Source: Eulemur rufifrons
Taxonomy: Eukaryota > Chordata > Mammalia > Primates > Lemuridae
Direction of reading: 5' to 3'
DNA: 64,000 nucleotides
NCBI RefSeq assembly: GCF_041146395.1
Contig: NC_091012.1
Span: 14,250,193 to 14,314,192, forward strand
The position numbers were made by a program, and so were the translations under genes. A model generated the notes under the pieces. That model saw only the letters and a program-made list of their open reading frames with translations. It was not told the DNA's origin and did not search any database. Within the stretch, counting starts at the first letter, position 1. Each line of letters starts with the position of its first letter. Positions 28,541 to 41,570 of the stretch are shown one piece after another.

Positions 28541-29423
28541 AGAAACATTTTTGATCAAAGCAGTCAACAAACTAGAAATTGGAAAAAGAGCATTTATTAA
28601 AAAAAAAATTAACAAGTCAATGGGTAAAGGCTAAAATTTCTCCACACCACCTAAGATTGGGAACAAGAGAAGGATGCTCACTTTTCTCCACTTTATTCAA
28701 CATTGCACTAGAAGACATAATCAGAGGAATTAGGCAGGAAAAATAATAAAACCCATTCAAATTGAGGAAGAAAAAGTAAAATTCTTGCTATTTACATATG
28801 GCATGATACTGGCTTTAGAAAAACTCACATAATCCATAAAAATTTATCAGAGCTAATGAACAATTCAGTAGAATTGGAGGACACAAAATTAACATACAAA
28901 GATCCATGATGTTTCTATATACCAGCAATAATCAACCTGAAGTAAAAATTAAAAAAAGAATTCCACAGAATAGAAAATACTCTTGAACTATGGAATAATT
29001 TTAATCAAGGAGGTGAAATAATTGAATGCTGAAAATTACAAATATTTCTAAAACTTAAAGAACAGCCTAATAAATGAAATTTCACCCAGTGTTCATGGAT
29101 TAAAAAATTCATATTGTTAAGATGGCAATACTCTACAAAGTGATCTATATAGTCAATGTATTCTCTATTTTAAAAAGTGCCTGTCTTTTCAGAAGTGGGA
29201 AAGTATATTCTCAAATACATATGGAATTGTCCACCTAATAGCCAAAAAAAAAAAAAAATACGAAAAATAGAAAAATGTATGAGAACTCACACTTTCCAGT
29301 TTTAAAATATATTACAAAACTGCAGAATCAACACTGTGATAATGGCAAATGGGTAGAAAAATAAATATATGGAATACAACTGAGAGTCCACAAATAAACC
29401 CATATAATTATTGTCAATTGATT
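28541..29423 (+). mobile_element. Old L1 ORF2, part 2
   Basis: ORF2 continues in order: GAGAAGGATGCTCACTTTTC, TTAGGCAGGAAAAATAATAA, ATGTTTCTATATACCAGCAA, TTATTGTCAATTGATT. It breaks at the MSANTD3 retrocopy and resumes at 30696. Confidence 0.85.
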
Positions 29424-30687
29424 TTTTTTATAGTCACACTTGCATTTGATTAAAAAAGTACAAAAATACCCACCCGTGGTTCCTGTATGAATTCTAATTA
29501 AGAAACATTACTTTCAGAATAATAATGCTCGGTGATAGTTTTCAGAAGACTAAGAGCTTCTTTACCATTTAAGGGGTACATAGGGTGCAGGTGTTTCCGT
29601 GAATGTATTCTTAAATAAGAGACTACACCACTCTAATTTGCCTAGCTGTAGCTCTGTTCCAGGTTACTGACTGCTAGTTCATGTTCCAGAGTTTCTTTGC
29701 CAACAGGTTACTTACAAAAGAGGCACCTCCAAAGTCTTAGAGTGAATTGGGAAAGGGCTGGTTAAATGAGGAAACAGGCTATCATTCCCCTGTAAAAGTT
29801 CATCGTTTCCTTTCCCAATGTATCTTTTTATTGAGAACTTCTATTTTTTATCCTGTGTTCCTCCTCTGCCATCTCACACTCTGGCTCTACCTGCTGTATT
29901 TTGGCCACCTGCACCTCATTCATTTGTATCAGTTGTAAGATGGAAATTGGTTGATGGGGTTCTTCCTCATGCGTCTTTTTAAAAGCACCTTCCTGAGAGA
30001 TTTTGCTCCTGTAGTTTTTATTGGAAGTTATTCTGACAGCTGAATAACAGGTGGAGCAGTCCCCTCACATACTGGGAAGCAACGAACTCTTTCTCGTCAT
30101 TGCACAGTTCTCTATAAGAAGCAGCAAATGATTCTGGGCTGCAGCGTGGGGCGGTATTTGGCCTCTTCCTCCCCCATCCCTGACGCTGCAGGAAGTAGAG
30201 CTGCTCAAGGGCATCGTGTTGGCAATCTTGTCCTTCCCCAGGATGTGGGTACTCAGAAGTGGGCTGACACTGCGCTTCACTTTCTGTTTCCTTTCACCGC
30301 CTGTAATTGTTTTGGTGCCAGGCTTGAAGTTCTCCAGCACTACAGCTGTGTGAAAAACCGCTGTGGTACGCTCCTTGCATTCAGCTAAGAGTTGCATGCG
30401 TGGCAAGCGCTGGCCAGGTGTGTCGCTTGAGGGCAGTATTTCCTATATCGCATCACTTTTCTTAGGTTCTAGCACATATTCAGAATTTTCTACTAAAGCA
30501 AGCAAGAGGCTCTTTTCCAATTCAGAGAGGTATTTGGCAGGTTTTATAATTTTGTCCTTTTGGATTTTTCACTATATTCCATCTGGACACTAGCTATGTG
30601 AGTCCCACTGCAGCGCAAAGAGGCAGCAGCAACATCTGGCCACCAGAGCAAGGGTCACAGCGGGTCCCCTAGGGAGCCCGAGCTAAT
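29424..30687 (-). pseudogene. MSANTD3: MSANTD3 processed pseudogene
   Basis: The minus strand carries, in order, the MSANTD3 Myb/SANT-domain start ([35 protein letters not shown], about 30575-30460), TWPALA with frameshifts, KVKRSVSPLLSTHILGKDKI (about 30290-30230), RELCNDEKEF, and the coiled-coil C-terminus ([32 protein letters not shown], about 29960-29840). Several frameshifts and stops break it. The parent encodes a small SANT-domain protein of poorly known function. The copy is intronless and ends in a short T-run at 29424-29429 (its poly-A). It is flanked by AATTGATT at 29416-29423 and 30688-30695. It sits inside an L1 ORF2 that resumes on the far side. Confidence 0.87.
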
Positions 30688-30695
30688 AATTGATT

Positions 30696-30845
30696 GTGAA
30701 CAAGGGTGTAGATGCATTTCAGTGGGAGAGGGGAAGAGTTGTCAACAAATAGTGCTAGAAAAACTGGATATCAATCATGCAGAAAGAATGAAGCTGGACT
30801 CCTAGCACAAACCTGTACAAAATTGACTCAAAATGAATCATTTAC
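30696..30845 (+). mobile_element. Old L1 ORF2, part 3
   Basis: ACAAGGGTGTAGATGCATTT, AACTGGATATCAATCATGCA and AAATTGACTCAAAATGAATC continue the ORF2 interrupted at 29423. Confidence 0.85.
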
Positions 30846-32050
30846 GCTCATGCAAAGGTAAATGTATTTCTGTGTGTTCAACCCCACTTGTGTTTTAATT
30901 GGGTCCCCTATCACCTGTACTCTGACAAACATTTTTCTGTCTGAAATGATCCTTGGGCATATTCCTGTCACTGGATGTTCAAGGCTTTGTTCCCAGAGGC
31001 TTTGCAGGTGATGGAATGGACATGCCACGTTTTATATAAAGCACAACATAATTGACCTTTTAAGACAACATAAGAATGGTACGTTTTTCATCTGAAGACA
31101 TTCTTAAAAATGGCTACGTAGAAAATTTGTTTAAACCATTAATCAGACCTTGACTTGGAGAAGCTGCAAAGAGAAACTTTGTTCTCTTCCCCAGGTTAAG
31201 AACATACATTACTCACCAGGAAATACTTTATGGTTAGAGTCCCAATGCAATGTCACAGACTTATTTTATTCTGTGAAACAATTAAAAACAATTAAAAAAT
31301 TTCCTTAATGGATTAGGTCAAACTAGTAAGGAAATAGTTAATTCTTTCAAGCAAATAGCAAGTAGGCAGAATTCTTATCATATTTTTATTTTTATATAAA
31401 ATTAAATCATGGCTGATGATTGTTTTATGCTGCCTCTACTGATGAACAATTCTTATTTTTTAAAGAAAACTTTACTTAACATCAACTTGAAAAACACACA
31501 GAACTGTTTGTAGACGTTCCAGAAAGACAAGAACACCAATATTAAAGCAAAAAAAAAATTGAAAAACAGTTTGTAGGTAGATACAGAGATAATAAATAAA
31601 AATATTTTTATATTTTATAAAAATTTATTGAAATGTAATGAATAAATTTCACTTTTTAGTTTTGATCACTATCCTTTTGTCTTTTCAAATCATTTTAATA
31701 TTTTATACTAAAAGTGTATTATGTGGGTGTGTGGGCATGAAAGTGTGTACAATTTATAAATATTTGGGAATAATAGTGTACAACTTTTTGATGCACATTT
31801 TGAATGTGAGTATGTAATGAAGTGTACCTAAATATTTCTCAAAGGTTTATGTATAACAATGGTTAATATTTTTAATGTGGCAAATCTAATTAAGAAAATT
31901 GTTACGATCTTTAATCTCACAACTAAAATAATCCTTTTTAATTTTTCTAAAGAATATTGAATATTTTCTTATTTGCAAATACCAATAACAACAAAAGGAA
32001 AAGTGTAAACCTTCCACTCTTACCAATTACAGAGCAAAACATTTTTAAAA
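30846..32050. other. Unassigned AT-rich sequence
   Basis: Nothing recognised. The minus open frame at 30828-31028 has no known domain. Confidence 0.35.
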
Positions 32051-32059
32051 ATCCCTTCG

Positions 32060-32395
<336 letters not shown>

Positions 32396-32601
32396 ATCCC
32401 TTCGAATATTTGTGGCATTCAGGAATATGCTATCCTCTCCTTATTGCTATCTTTCTTTCATTTCTATTTAATCTTTGTTTTATTTTTAACTCCTCCTTTC
32501 TGCTTGTACTAGGAAATTTTCAATAAATATATGTCATGCCTTACACCTAAGATGGTTTAATTTCCATAAGTCTCTCTAAACTTATCATGGTCAAAATTTA
32601 A

Positions 32602-33005
<404 letters not shown>

Positions 33006-33013
33006 ATACATGT

Positions 33014-34731
33014 GCATAAAGTAGTTATATTTTTATTTGTCAAAATTATTGGAGGTCCTATGTAAGAATTGGATGGTAATTTGCAAATTGGTTTTTACAT
33101 ATGACTTCAGTCTGTTGCTTTGTAAGCTAGAGTTTCCCTGTAAGAATGATACATGGAAAACAAAGTCAAATACATAAAAAAAGCAATTCCAAGTTGTAAC
33201 TTGCTCATATAAACAAAAAAATACATCAAGTATGTTTAATTAATTCAAACTAGCTAGTGGAAAATTTACTAAGTTCTATTAGTGAAACAAAAAAGTGGTA
33301 GGTAGTTCAGTGTAAAAAAAGAAAATGTCTCCACAGCTTTATGCTACCATCCAGGTTTTAAAGACATATCTGACCTTTCCATGTAATATTTTTGATAGAG
33401 TGAAAAGTCTTGCAGGTTCTTAAACATATTTGCTTTTCTTGTCACCCATTACTAACCAAAATTTTCACATTTATTTGTGTTCTTATATATTGTAGTATTT
33501 CCCCCTCACAGAAAACAAACAATTAAAAATAGTAATAATTTCCTTCTTCCACTAAAACCTCACTGTCAGAACAGCTTTTAGATGGTTGTGTGTAATCAGT
33601 AAATATCTTTTGAAAAACTAAGACTTTAGCCTGTACTTCTCACAAGGGATATGAGTTTTATTATTTCAAACCTACATTCAATGTATTGATTTATGGAGAT
33701 TGGGAAAGAACATACCTTATTTTGGACCTAGTCATTTGTAAATAAGTAGGATAAGGAAGAATTTTAGTGGCCAATCAGTTACATTAAAATGCATTTCTTT
33801 ATTAACTGTCACATGTGTAGACATGTACTTGGTACTAAAAGTTAAAAAAATTTCAGTCAAAAATTCAAAGAATTTACACAAATGTGTGGGTGACAAACAC
33901 ATGCAACATTCCTATAATTCAATATAAAATTTAAATTTTAAACAAAATGTAGGTAGAAGAATAAATCTGAAATTATTAGGAAGGGTCAAGCAAAAGCGGT
34001 ATTTGAGTTGGATTTAAAGACTAGATAGATGGTAAGGGAAGAGCATGATATTACAGGCAAAGAAGGAAAGTGGCACAGTCAGAGACCAGTTTAGGTTTAT
34101 TCTGAGAATGAGGAGTGTACTCAGATGAGGACTTCAGGTTTGTATGGAGAAGAATGAGAATTAGGGACAGAAAAATATATTGCATATAGATTTTGCAAGA
34201 TAAAAAATATTCCAGTCTCGTGAAATGTAACTTATAAACAACTTGGGCTGTCTACTCACACATACAGCCTTGTGGAACACATGCACTTTCAGAGATGATC
34301 TAGAAAGCCGATAAGAAAAGTGACTTTCCTGAGGGAGATGGTGGTTAATGTGAGAAGATGCTGAAGAGGAAAAAGGTTGGATAAGGTGGGGGATATAACC
34401 ACTTATGTCACTCACGGGATTTAACTGGTAAGAGCTCTTTCAAAAATGGTATGATCAGTAGTGCCAAAAATCTATTATATTAATATTAATATGATATATA
34501 GATGACACCTTTAGGAAAAAGAAAATGTAATGAAAAGAATGCTCTTGACTAAGAAAAACCATTTTACAGACAGAGGAATCTTAAACTTTATGCAGGTAAA
34601 AGCATGAAGTAAGAAATATGACAAGCAGAGCTTTAGGAAAAGAAAACAGAACAAAAAAATAGAATCAGAATCAATCCATGCTAGAGGCTTTTAAGTATTT
34701 TGTAATAATCTGCTGGAAATGGCAAATAAAT
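33014..34731. other. Unassigned
   Basis: Mostly AT-rich. The stretch about 33970-34110 has phrases like those of the ancient repeat at 20390-21440, but the family is not assigned. Confidence 0.3.
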
Positions 34732-34742
34732 AAGTAAATGGA

Positions 34743-35078
34743 GTCTGGGCACGTGGCTAACACCTGTAATCCTAGCACTCTGGGAGACCAAGGTGGGAGG
34801 ATTCCTTGAGGTCAGGAGTTCAAGGCCAGCCTGAGCAAGAGCAAGACCCTGTCTCTACTAAAATTAGAAAAAATTAGCCAGGCAACTAAAAATAGAAACA
34901 AAAAATTAGCCGAGTGTGGTGGCTTTCACCTGTAGTCCCTGCTCCTGGGGAGGCTGAGGCAGGAGGATTGCTTGAGCCCAGGAATTTGAGGTTGCTGTGA
35001 GCTAGGCTGACACCACAGCACTGATTCTAGCCTGGGCAATGAAGCAAGACTCTGTCTCAAAAAAATAAAAAAAAAAAA
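34743..35078 (+). mobile_element. Older Alu with target-site duplication
   Basis: A diverged Alu dimer (CTGGGCACGTGGCTAACACC to GCCTGGGCAATGAAGCAAGA) with a duplicated linker motif (AATTAGCCAGGCAACTAAAA). Imperfect 11-bp flanks AAGTAAATGGA/AAGTAAGTGGA lie at 34732-34742 and 35079-35089. Confidence 0.9.
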
Positions 35079-35221
35079 AAGTAAGTGGAGATGACCTGAG
35101 AAGTGATGGACAGGGCAAGGATCATGAAATATTATTAGTATTGAAAAGGATGCCAGTGGAATCATGGGAGGCAAATATGGAATTATGGAAAATGTTTTAA
35201 GCTATAAATAAGTCATATTCA

Positions 35222-35652
35222 AGTTGAGGCACAAAAAACTGCAATGCCTGCAGCCAGCACTGGCCAACAGAAAGGGCCCAATTCTTCTCCATGACAACAC
35301 CTGACCGCACATCACACAACCAGCACTTCAAAAGTTGAATTAAGTGGGCTATGAAGTTTTGTCTCATCTGCCATATTCACCTAACTTCTTGCCAATTGAC
35401 TACCACCTCTTCAAGCCTCTCAACAACTGTTTGCAGGGAAAATGCTTCCACAACCAGCAGGATGCAGAAAATATTTTCCAAGAGTTTGTGGAGATCCCAA
35501 AGCATGGCTTTTTAGACTACAGGAAAAAACAAACTTATTCCTCACTGACAAAAACGTGTTGATTGTAATGGTTACTATTTTGATCAATAAATGTGTTATA
35601 ATGATTTAAAATTCATGGTTCAAACCCACAATTATTTTTGCACCAAATCTAA
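35222..35652 (+). mobile_element. Hsmar1-type mariner transposase fragment
   Basis: Translates as the C-terminal part of a mariner transposase close to that in SETMAR/Hsmar1: LHDNT-PH, VGYEVLSHLPYSP, DYHLFKPLNNCLQGKCFHNQ, QDAENIFQEFVE. The HDN keeps one catalytic Asp. It ends with TTATTTTTGCACCAAATCTAA, matching an Hsmar1 terminal inverted repeat. The 5' part of the transposon is missing, and a stop follows the HDN motif. Confidence 0.88.
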
Positions 35653-36824
35653 GAAGAAGACTCCATCTAGTATATCAAAGGGCATGATGTCAGCAGGGAC
35701 CAGATGTTCAGAGACTACACCCAACCAGATAAGAATGTAACCCTTTACTACCAGTCCTCACCAGAGAATTGAAGGGTGATAAAAAGAGCAGGGCTTCACC
35801 AGCTAGGTGAGGTCATCTCTATAGACACCATCTTGCTGTCACTTGTGGTCAGCACCTGGCATTTTCTTTTGAAAGATTTTGATGATCATGCAGATCAGCC
35901 CAAGATATTCTTCTTGTCCATGTTGCTCTCCTTGGACTGGATCATGTCCTCTTTCTTTTGATGTTAAATGTTACTTTGTTGGATATGAAAATTTTAATCT
36001 ATAACATGTATATGTTGATTAAGTATACTACTATGTATGGTTTGCAATATTGACAGACTTGTGGATTCGCTTGCATCTGTGTACCAATGGCTCTGACTAC
36101 TGAGAGAGCCAGTTGTACTAAAGAGAATTTTCTTTTTGGAAACTCCATGAAGCTCACAGCTTTTATGATTAAAATAGCATCAGTAAAAGTCTGGACTTGC
36201 GGAAAGACACCATACATGGAGCTGGTTCTGTCTGAACCTGTGCCACTCAAGACAATATGCTTTACCGATCTCATGCTTAGATGGTATGACATTGTCAAGT
36301 GTTATAAAGGTGTAGAAACTATTTATCTCAATATCTGCACATATCTGAAGAAGATAAATGTTAAGACATGACTGTTGCTGATAACAACAGAGCACCTAAT
36401 GAAGGCAACTGTTAGATCTCTGCTACATATCAATGTCCAGGCTGAATGTGTTGTCCAACTCCTAATAAAATTTAACTCTTACTGAAATTTACTCCCTTGC
36501 AGGCATTTTACACATATCAAGTAATTCAATCTTCATTAAAACAATAAATATCATAGGCTGAATATGATAGAAGTCAGTGAATTTCACTTCTGTAGGTCTT
36601 GCTCAGATAACTAATTGAAATACTTTATCCTTAGCAGTTTGATATATTATCAACTCAGGTGTGGTTATGCAAATCAAAAGACCAATAGTAGACCTATACA
36701 CAGAAACCAATTGTGTAAGACAGAAATCAAAAATTTCAAGAAAAATATATGAAGTGGATTTTATCATATTATGTTTCCTACTTTTTGTCTTTCTGCCTTC
36801 CCAGTCAACCAGAATTTCTAGCAA
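35653..36824. other. Unassigned, possibly a decayed retrocopy
   Basis: About 35690-35960 reads as broken coding-like sequence on the + strand (DQMFRDYTQPDKNVTLYYQS, then RAGLHQLGEVISIDT), but I do not recognise the protein. Plus-strand 36087-36371 is open without a recognisable domain. Confidence 0.3.
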
Positions 36825-37590
36825 ATGGTCAGTTCCACCATGATTTCTCAGTTCCTCTTCATGGGCTTTGCTAAAGGCTGGAAACTAAGGTTCTTGCACT
36901 CCATGCTATTCCTATGACGTACTTGGCAACCTGTTTGGGAATCTTTTCATCACCATTGTCACCCGTGTCAACCAGAACGTTCACAGGCCCTTGTATTCCT
37001 GAGGAATTTGTGCATTATGAATATGTGCTATATTTCTATCACTGCCTCCAATGCCTGTGTTAACTCTGTCACTGAAAACAGGGCCTTCTCAGTGGATGGG
37101 TGTACAACTCAGATCTTCTGGGACAGTTGTTGTGTGTATGTAGTTTCTTTTCCTCACCATCATGGCCCACAACCACTGTGTGGCCATCTGGCAGGCCCTC
37201 CATTCCCCAGTCCTCATATACCACCACTTTTGTGTCTGAAAAACACTGGCTTCCATACTCAGTGGTCTCTTCTATGCAGGCATGCACACTGTCAACACCT
37301 TCCACTGGCCCTTCTGTGGTTCATCAGTTCTCCTGTGATGTGCCCCCTCTGTTGAGGCTCTCTTGCTGTGACCACTCCAGCAATGTGCTCTTACTTCTTG
37401 CCTCTGCCATAGAAGTTTGTGGTGGCTGCTCTACCTTAATGTCCATGTTATATATTTGCACATTTTCTAATGTGCTCAAATTTCCAACCAGACAGTGAAG
37501 AAAGACCTTTTCTCACCCATGCCTCTTATATACAAACAGTGTCTGTCTTCCTCAGTTCTCTCATATGTATGTACCTACAGGCTTGGGTAA
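36825..37590 (+). pseudogene. Olfactory receptor pseudogene (OR14-like)
   Basis: An intronless 7-TM odorant-receptor remnant. It starts at ATG 36825 (SQFLFMGF, WKLRFLHSMLF), then a stop and frameshifts. In other frames are FGNLFITIVTRVNQN, RNLCIMNMCYISITASNACV with SVDGCTTQIF (TM3 start), VVHQFSCDVPPLLRLSCC (extracellular loop 2) and LKFPTR before TM6. The conserved MAxDRYVAIC-like segment is degraded (MAHNHCVAIW). The sequence fades out near 37590 before TM7. Several frameshifts make it non-functional. Subfamily assignment to OR14 rests on the HTVNTF...VHQF loop and is tentative. Confidence 0.8.
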
Positions 37591-37651
37591 CTTCTGAAAC
37601 AATTCAGGACACAATTCTTTCTGTATTTTATACTATGTAGCTTCTATTCTT

Positions 37652-37988
37652 TTTTTTTTTTTTTTTTTGAGACAGAGTCTCACTCTATTGCCCAGGCTGG
37701 AGTGAGTGCCGTGGCGTCAGCCTAGCTCACAGCAACCTCAAACTCCTGAGCTCAAGCGATCCTCCTGTCTCAGCCTCCCGAGTAGCTGGGACTACAGGCA
37801 TGCACCACCATGCCCGGCTAATTTTTTCTATATATATTTTTAGCTGTCCATATAATTTCTTTCTATTTTTAGTAGAGATGGGGTCTCGCACTTGCTCAGG
37901 CTGGTCTTGAACTCCTGAGCTCAAATGATCTGCCCACCTCGGCCTCCCAGAGTGCTAGGATTACAGGCGTGAGCCACCGCGCCCGGCC
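37652..37988 (-). mobile_element. Young Alu (linker type B), antisense, with target-site duplication
   Basis: T-run, then GAGACAGAGTCTCACTCTAT to GTGAGCCACCGCGCCCGGCC. The flank TAGCTTCTATTCTT (37638-37651) matches TAGCTTCCATTCTT (37989-38002) with one change. Confidence 0.96.
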
Positions 37989-38089
37989 TAGCTTCCATTC
38001 TTGAATCCTATTATAGTTGTGTGAGAAGAAGAATAGAAAGGCTGGCACCACATCTAAATTTGTCTGTACTCACCTTTTTATACTCACCT

Positions 38090-38195
38090 TTTCTGGTATT
38101 ATAAGGATTAAGTCACACAATGTAAAGGCTTCTTCCCAGTGCAACATACCATACTTATGAGCACATAGTACATGCTCAGTAGACATTGCATTATG
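38090..38195 (+). repeat. MIR SINE fragment
   Basis: ATTATAAGGATTAAGTCACA, ATGTAAAGGCTTCTTCCCAG, GCACATAGTACATGCTCAGT follow the 3' half of MIR. Confidence 0.75.
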
Positions 38196-38461
38196 CTGGT
38201 CTTCACTTTGGAAAATAAGTATCTGTGTTGTGATGAGTGTTGGGCATAAGACATTCTGTATGCTGTGCTTGCTGTCTCTAGCTGAGTTCTACTAATAATG
38301 GATCTAGGTTGAGCAACATCAGCACTAAAACCAGACTTCACAAAGAAGCCAATTAACGTCCCCCTTCCACACCAGCAGATCACATTTCTTAGAGTGAGGC
38401 CCACAATACCACATGATTTCTATTCACATTGATGGTTCAGAGACAATTTTTAAGTAATTGT

Positions 38462-38615
38462 CTCTCAGCCTAGGCTTTCAATTAGGATTACCTGGCTAGC
38501 TTGAAAGAAACTCCATCACCTGTCTATTGGGCTGGGTGGGAACATCCATGTGGTTTTAATTGTGCCCCAAATAATTCTAATTTGATACCAGGCTTAAGAA
38601 TTATAACTCCCAAAT
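38462..38615 (+). mobile_element. MER20-like hAT remnant
   Basis: TCTCAGCCTAGGCTTTCAAT, TTAGGATTACCTGGCTAGCT and AATAATTCTAATTTGATACC follow the MER20-like consensus; diverged. Confidence 0.5.
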
Positions 38616-38992
38616 ACATTAATGAGACTGAGTTTAGACTTTGTTCTAGAGAGAAGTCACAGGGCCTGCTGTTTTGGGTTTGGTAGGGGCAGATCAGTGT
38701 GTTCCAGATTACTATTGCTGTAGCAGAAAGTCCTGGCACATGTGGCAGGGGGAGGTCACCAAGGGAAAGACAGGAGAACCTTACATTTTAATCTCCATCA
38801 GGAAACATCATACCTGACTGTTTCCTGTGACTAAGAACCAGTGAGTGTAGCCTTTTCTGCATTTTGTGGTCCTCCTGCTTGTGGATGCTGTGTAAACAGG
38901 TGAAGAGATTGTGCTGACTCCTTTCAGGGCATAGTCTCAAGATGCAATTCTAATTGTTCTACACAGTCTCACCTGAAAAGAAATTTCAGAGT

Positions 38993-39021
38993 AGGAGAAG
39001 GAGAAGGAGAAGGAGAAGGAG
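38993..39021. repeat. (GGAGAA)n short tandem repeat
   Basis: Five or so GGAGAA units lie directly upstream of the putative start codon at 39024, within the presumed 5' UTR of the KRAB-ZNF gene. Confidence 0.9.
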
Positions 39022-39023
39022 AA

Positions 39024-39038
39024 ATGGCTGGTTTTCAG
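39024..39038 (+). CDS. KRAB-ZNF start exon, coding part (MAGFQ)
   Basis: ATGGCTGGTTTTCAG is followed by a strong donor, GTAAGTGT, at 39039. Phase 0 joins exactly to GAACTGGTGACATTC of the KRAB-A exon, giving MAGFQ-ELVTF. The 5' UTR lies upstream and includes the GGAGAA repeat. A possible acceptor (CCTTTCAG at about 38922-38929) could mean a spliced leader, but the transcription start cannot be placed. This exon is inferred from phase and position, not from homology. Confidence 0.65.
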
Positions 39039-40234
39039 GTAAGTGTGTCCCAGGTTAGGGGCTGTGTCCACTGTTCCTCCTGGAATGTCATGCAGAACTT
39101 CAATTTTTAGAACTTGTAAGCCTTTACTTCCTTACTTCTGATGTTTATGCCTGAGTTTTTTTCCACTACATTTTTTTTCCATTTCTTCTTAGGATGGTCA
39201 AGGAGCCCTGGAAAATCCTTCCTCCCTATATAATAAAACCTACTCTACATTCTCTTCACCCACGCTTCTTAATAAAATAATCAAGTTTCATAATAAATGT
39301 GTGATATGTAATATTGAAAATGTTCCCATTGGGACAGGTCAACTTATAATAGTGTGGATATCTGATATTCCTATTGGGGATGGGATAGGGTCTTTGTATT
39401 TGAGTGAAGAAGGAGAACATGTACTCTCAAGGTTTGATTTGGATGTTTTCATCGGCTCTATGTGAAATAGTATTTGGAAAATGCAGAAAGAGGATAGCAT
39501 TGATTGCCTAGGATAACAAGAAAATTATGGAAAAATAAAAAATAGAAGACTTGCTCTGTATAATGCAAAAGTATTTACATACAGTATTAAAGATGACAAA
39601 ACATGGGAAATATCTATAACTTGAACTTTGCATAAAACTGATGATTCTTCATAGTTACATATTGTTTGGGCACTACCATCCCAGCAGTGATTTTTTTGTC
39701 CTCTGTGCAATGGTGTCTAATACAAATTTGTCCCACTACAGTTGATGTTAATTTCATTCACTTGGTTAAGGTGCTCTCTGACAGATTCATCCAATGTAAA
39801 TTTAATTGTTTTTCTCTTTATTATTAAGTGTTTTTTGGAGATTTACTGACTGATGTGCATGAACCATCACATTTACACTGGAAGTTCCCCTTTCTTTTTA
39901 TAGCTTGCTTGGAAAATGAAGGCTCTTATCTTTGTCCTCTGGTCAGATGAAGTGAGATAAATTGAAAGTCTACCAGTTACTGGATGTTGACAAAATACTG
40001 TCCTTAGGTTAGAAGCACTGGCTTCACTGGTTATGTTATGTGAAATGCAGAGACTCAGACCCCACCCGAGTTCTCCTGAATGAGAATCTGTATTTTAACA
40101 AGATCTCCAGTTCATTACTGTACATGTGAAAATTGGGTGATGCCTTCTAACTCACTGTTTCTGTGTGTGAGAAATATGCACAACTTATTTCATATGATGT
40201 AAATATAGCACACATAAATTTATATTGCTGTGTT
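39039..40234. other. Intron 1, first part: nothing recognised
   Basis: AT-rich intronic sequence without an assigned repeat. The minus open frame at 39525-39710 has no domain. Confidence 0.4.
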
Positions 40235-40250
40235 GAGGCCCTTTATTTTA

Positions 40251-40596
40251 TTTTATTTATTTATGTATTTTTTATTTTTTTGGAGACAGAGTCTCACTCT
40301 GTTGCCCAAGATAGGGTGTCATGGCATCAGCCTAGCTCACAGCAACCTCAAACTCCTGGGCTCAAGTGATACTTCTGCCTCAGCTTCCTGAGTAGCTGGG
40401 ACTACAGGCATGTGCCACCATGTCCAGATAATTTTTCTATATATGTTTTTAGCTGTCTATATAATTTCTTTCTATTTTTAGTAGACACGGGGTATCGGTC
40501 TTGTCAGGCTGGTCTCAAACTCCTGAGCTCAAAAAATCTGCCCGCCTCGGCCTCTCAGAGTGCTAGGATTAGAGGCATGAGCCACCGCGCCCAGCC
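40251..40596 (-). mobile_element. Alu, antisense, with ~16-bp target-site duplication (intron 1)
   Basis: GAGACAGAGTCTCACTCTGT to GAGCCACCGCGCCCAGCC, preceded by TTTTATTT-rich sequence. The flank GAGGCCCTTTATTTTA (40235-40250) matches GAGGCCCTTAATTTTA (40597-40612). Confidence 0.95.
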
Positions 40597-40725
40597 GAGG
40601 CCCTTAATTTTATATTAAATACTTTATCATGCATTACAGTATCATATGCACACTAGTTTCATACATGTTATATGATCTTCATTTCTGAGAATTACAGAAT
40701 ATGTTTCAGAATATCACTGTGCTAA

Positions 40726-41037
<312 letters not shown>

Positions 41038-41477
41038 TAGATTATTTCTTGGAAGTTTCTACTTTACATGAATGAATTTTATATCCCTGCTTGTAAAGAA
41101 AATTTGAAGGATTTTGGTGTAGAAAATAAAATCACTAGATGTCTCATCTTATGAACCTTTTCCTTTCTTGAGCTGATTTGTATACTTCACTCTAGATTAG
41201 GGGTTCCTCTAGAAATCAGGGTATATAATTGTTGCCTGCACCTTAGAATACAATTTCCACCACTTATTTTTTATTTGGTGCTAGTGGGAATTGGTGCTCT
41301 GGAGCCATAAATTTGGAATAATTTCTTATCATTCTACATTGTCTGTAAGAAAACAATATTTTGGAAAACAGTTTTCTAAAATCTTCCATAATATTCTGTC
41401 CATAAGTATAGTACTTGTAAGATGAGTAACTAGAGAGTCTTCAGCAAGAGTCATGTGAATTCTTTCTAATAAAACAG

Positions 41478-41570
41478 ATCTTACTGTCTCAAAGCCAGAG
41501 CTGATCACATGTCTAGAGCAAAGGATAGAGCCCTGGATTATGAAGAAAGAGGGAACAGCTAAATATCCAG
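41478..41570 (+). CDS. KRAB-b exon (93 bp)
   Basis: Lies between TAAAACAG (acceptor, ends 41477) and the donor GTAGGTGAG (41571). With the carried-over G it reads DLTVSKPELITCLEQ, then RIEPWIMKKEGTAKYP, a typical b box (SKPxLITxLEQ...EPW). Open throughout; 93 bp keeps phase 1. Confidence 0.92.

Noticed and set aside
37727..37924. Open frames inside Alus (also 32090-32344, 58031-58228, 59000-59197, 34926-35174, 40163-40618)
   Set aside because: These are Alu-derived translations with no gene context; the near-identical peptides at several loci come from the shared repeat.
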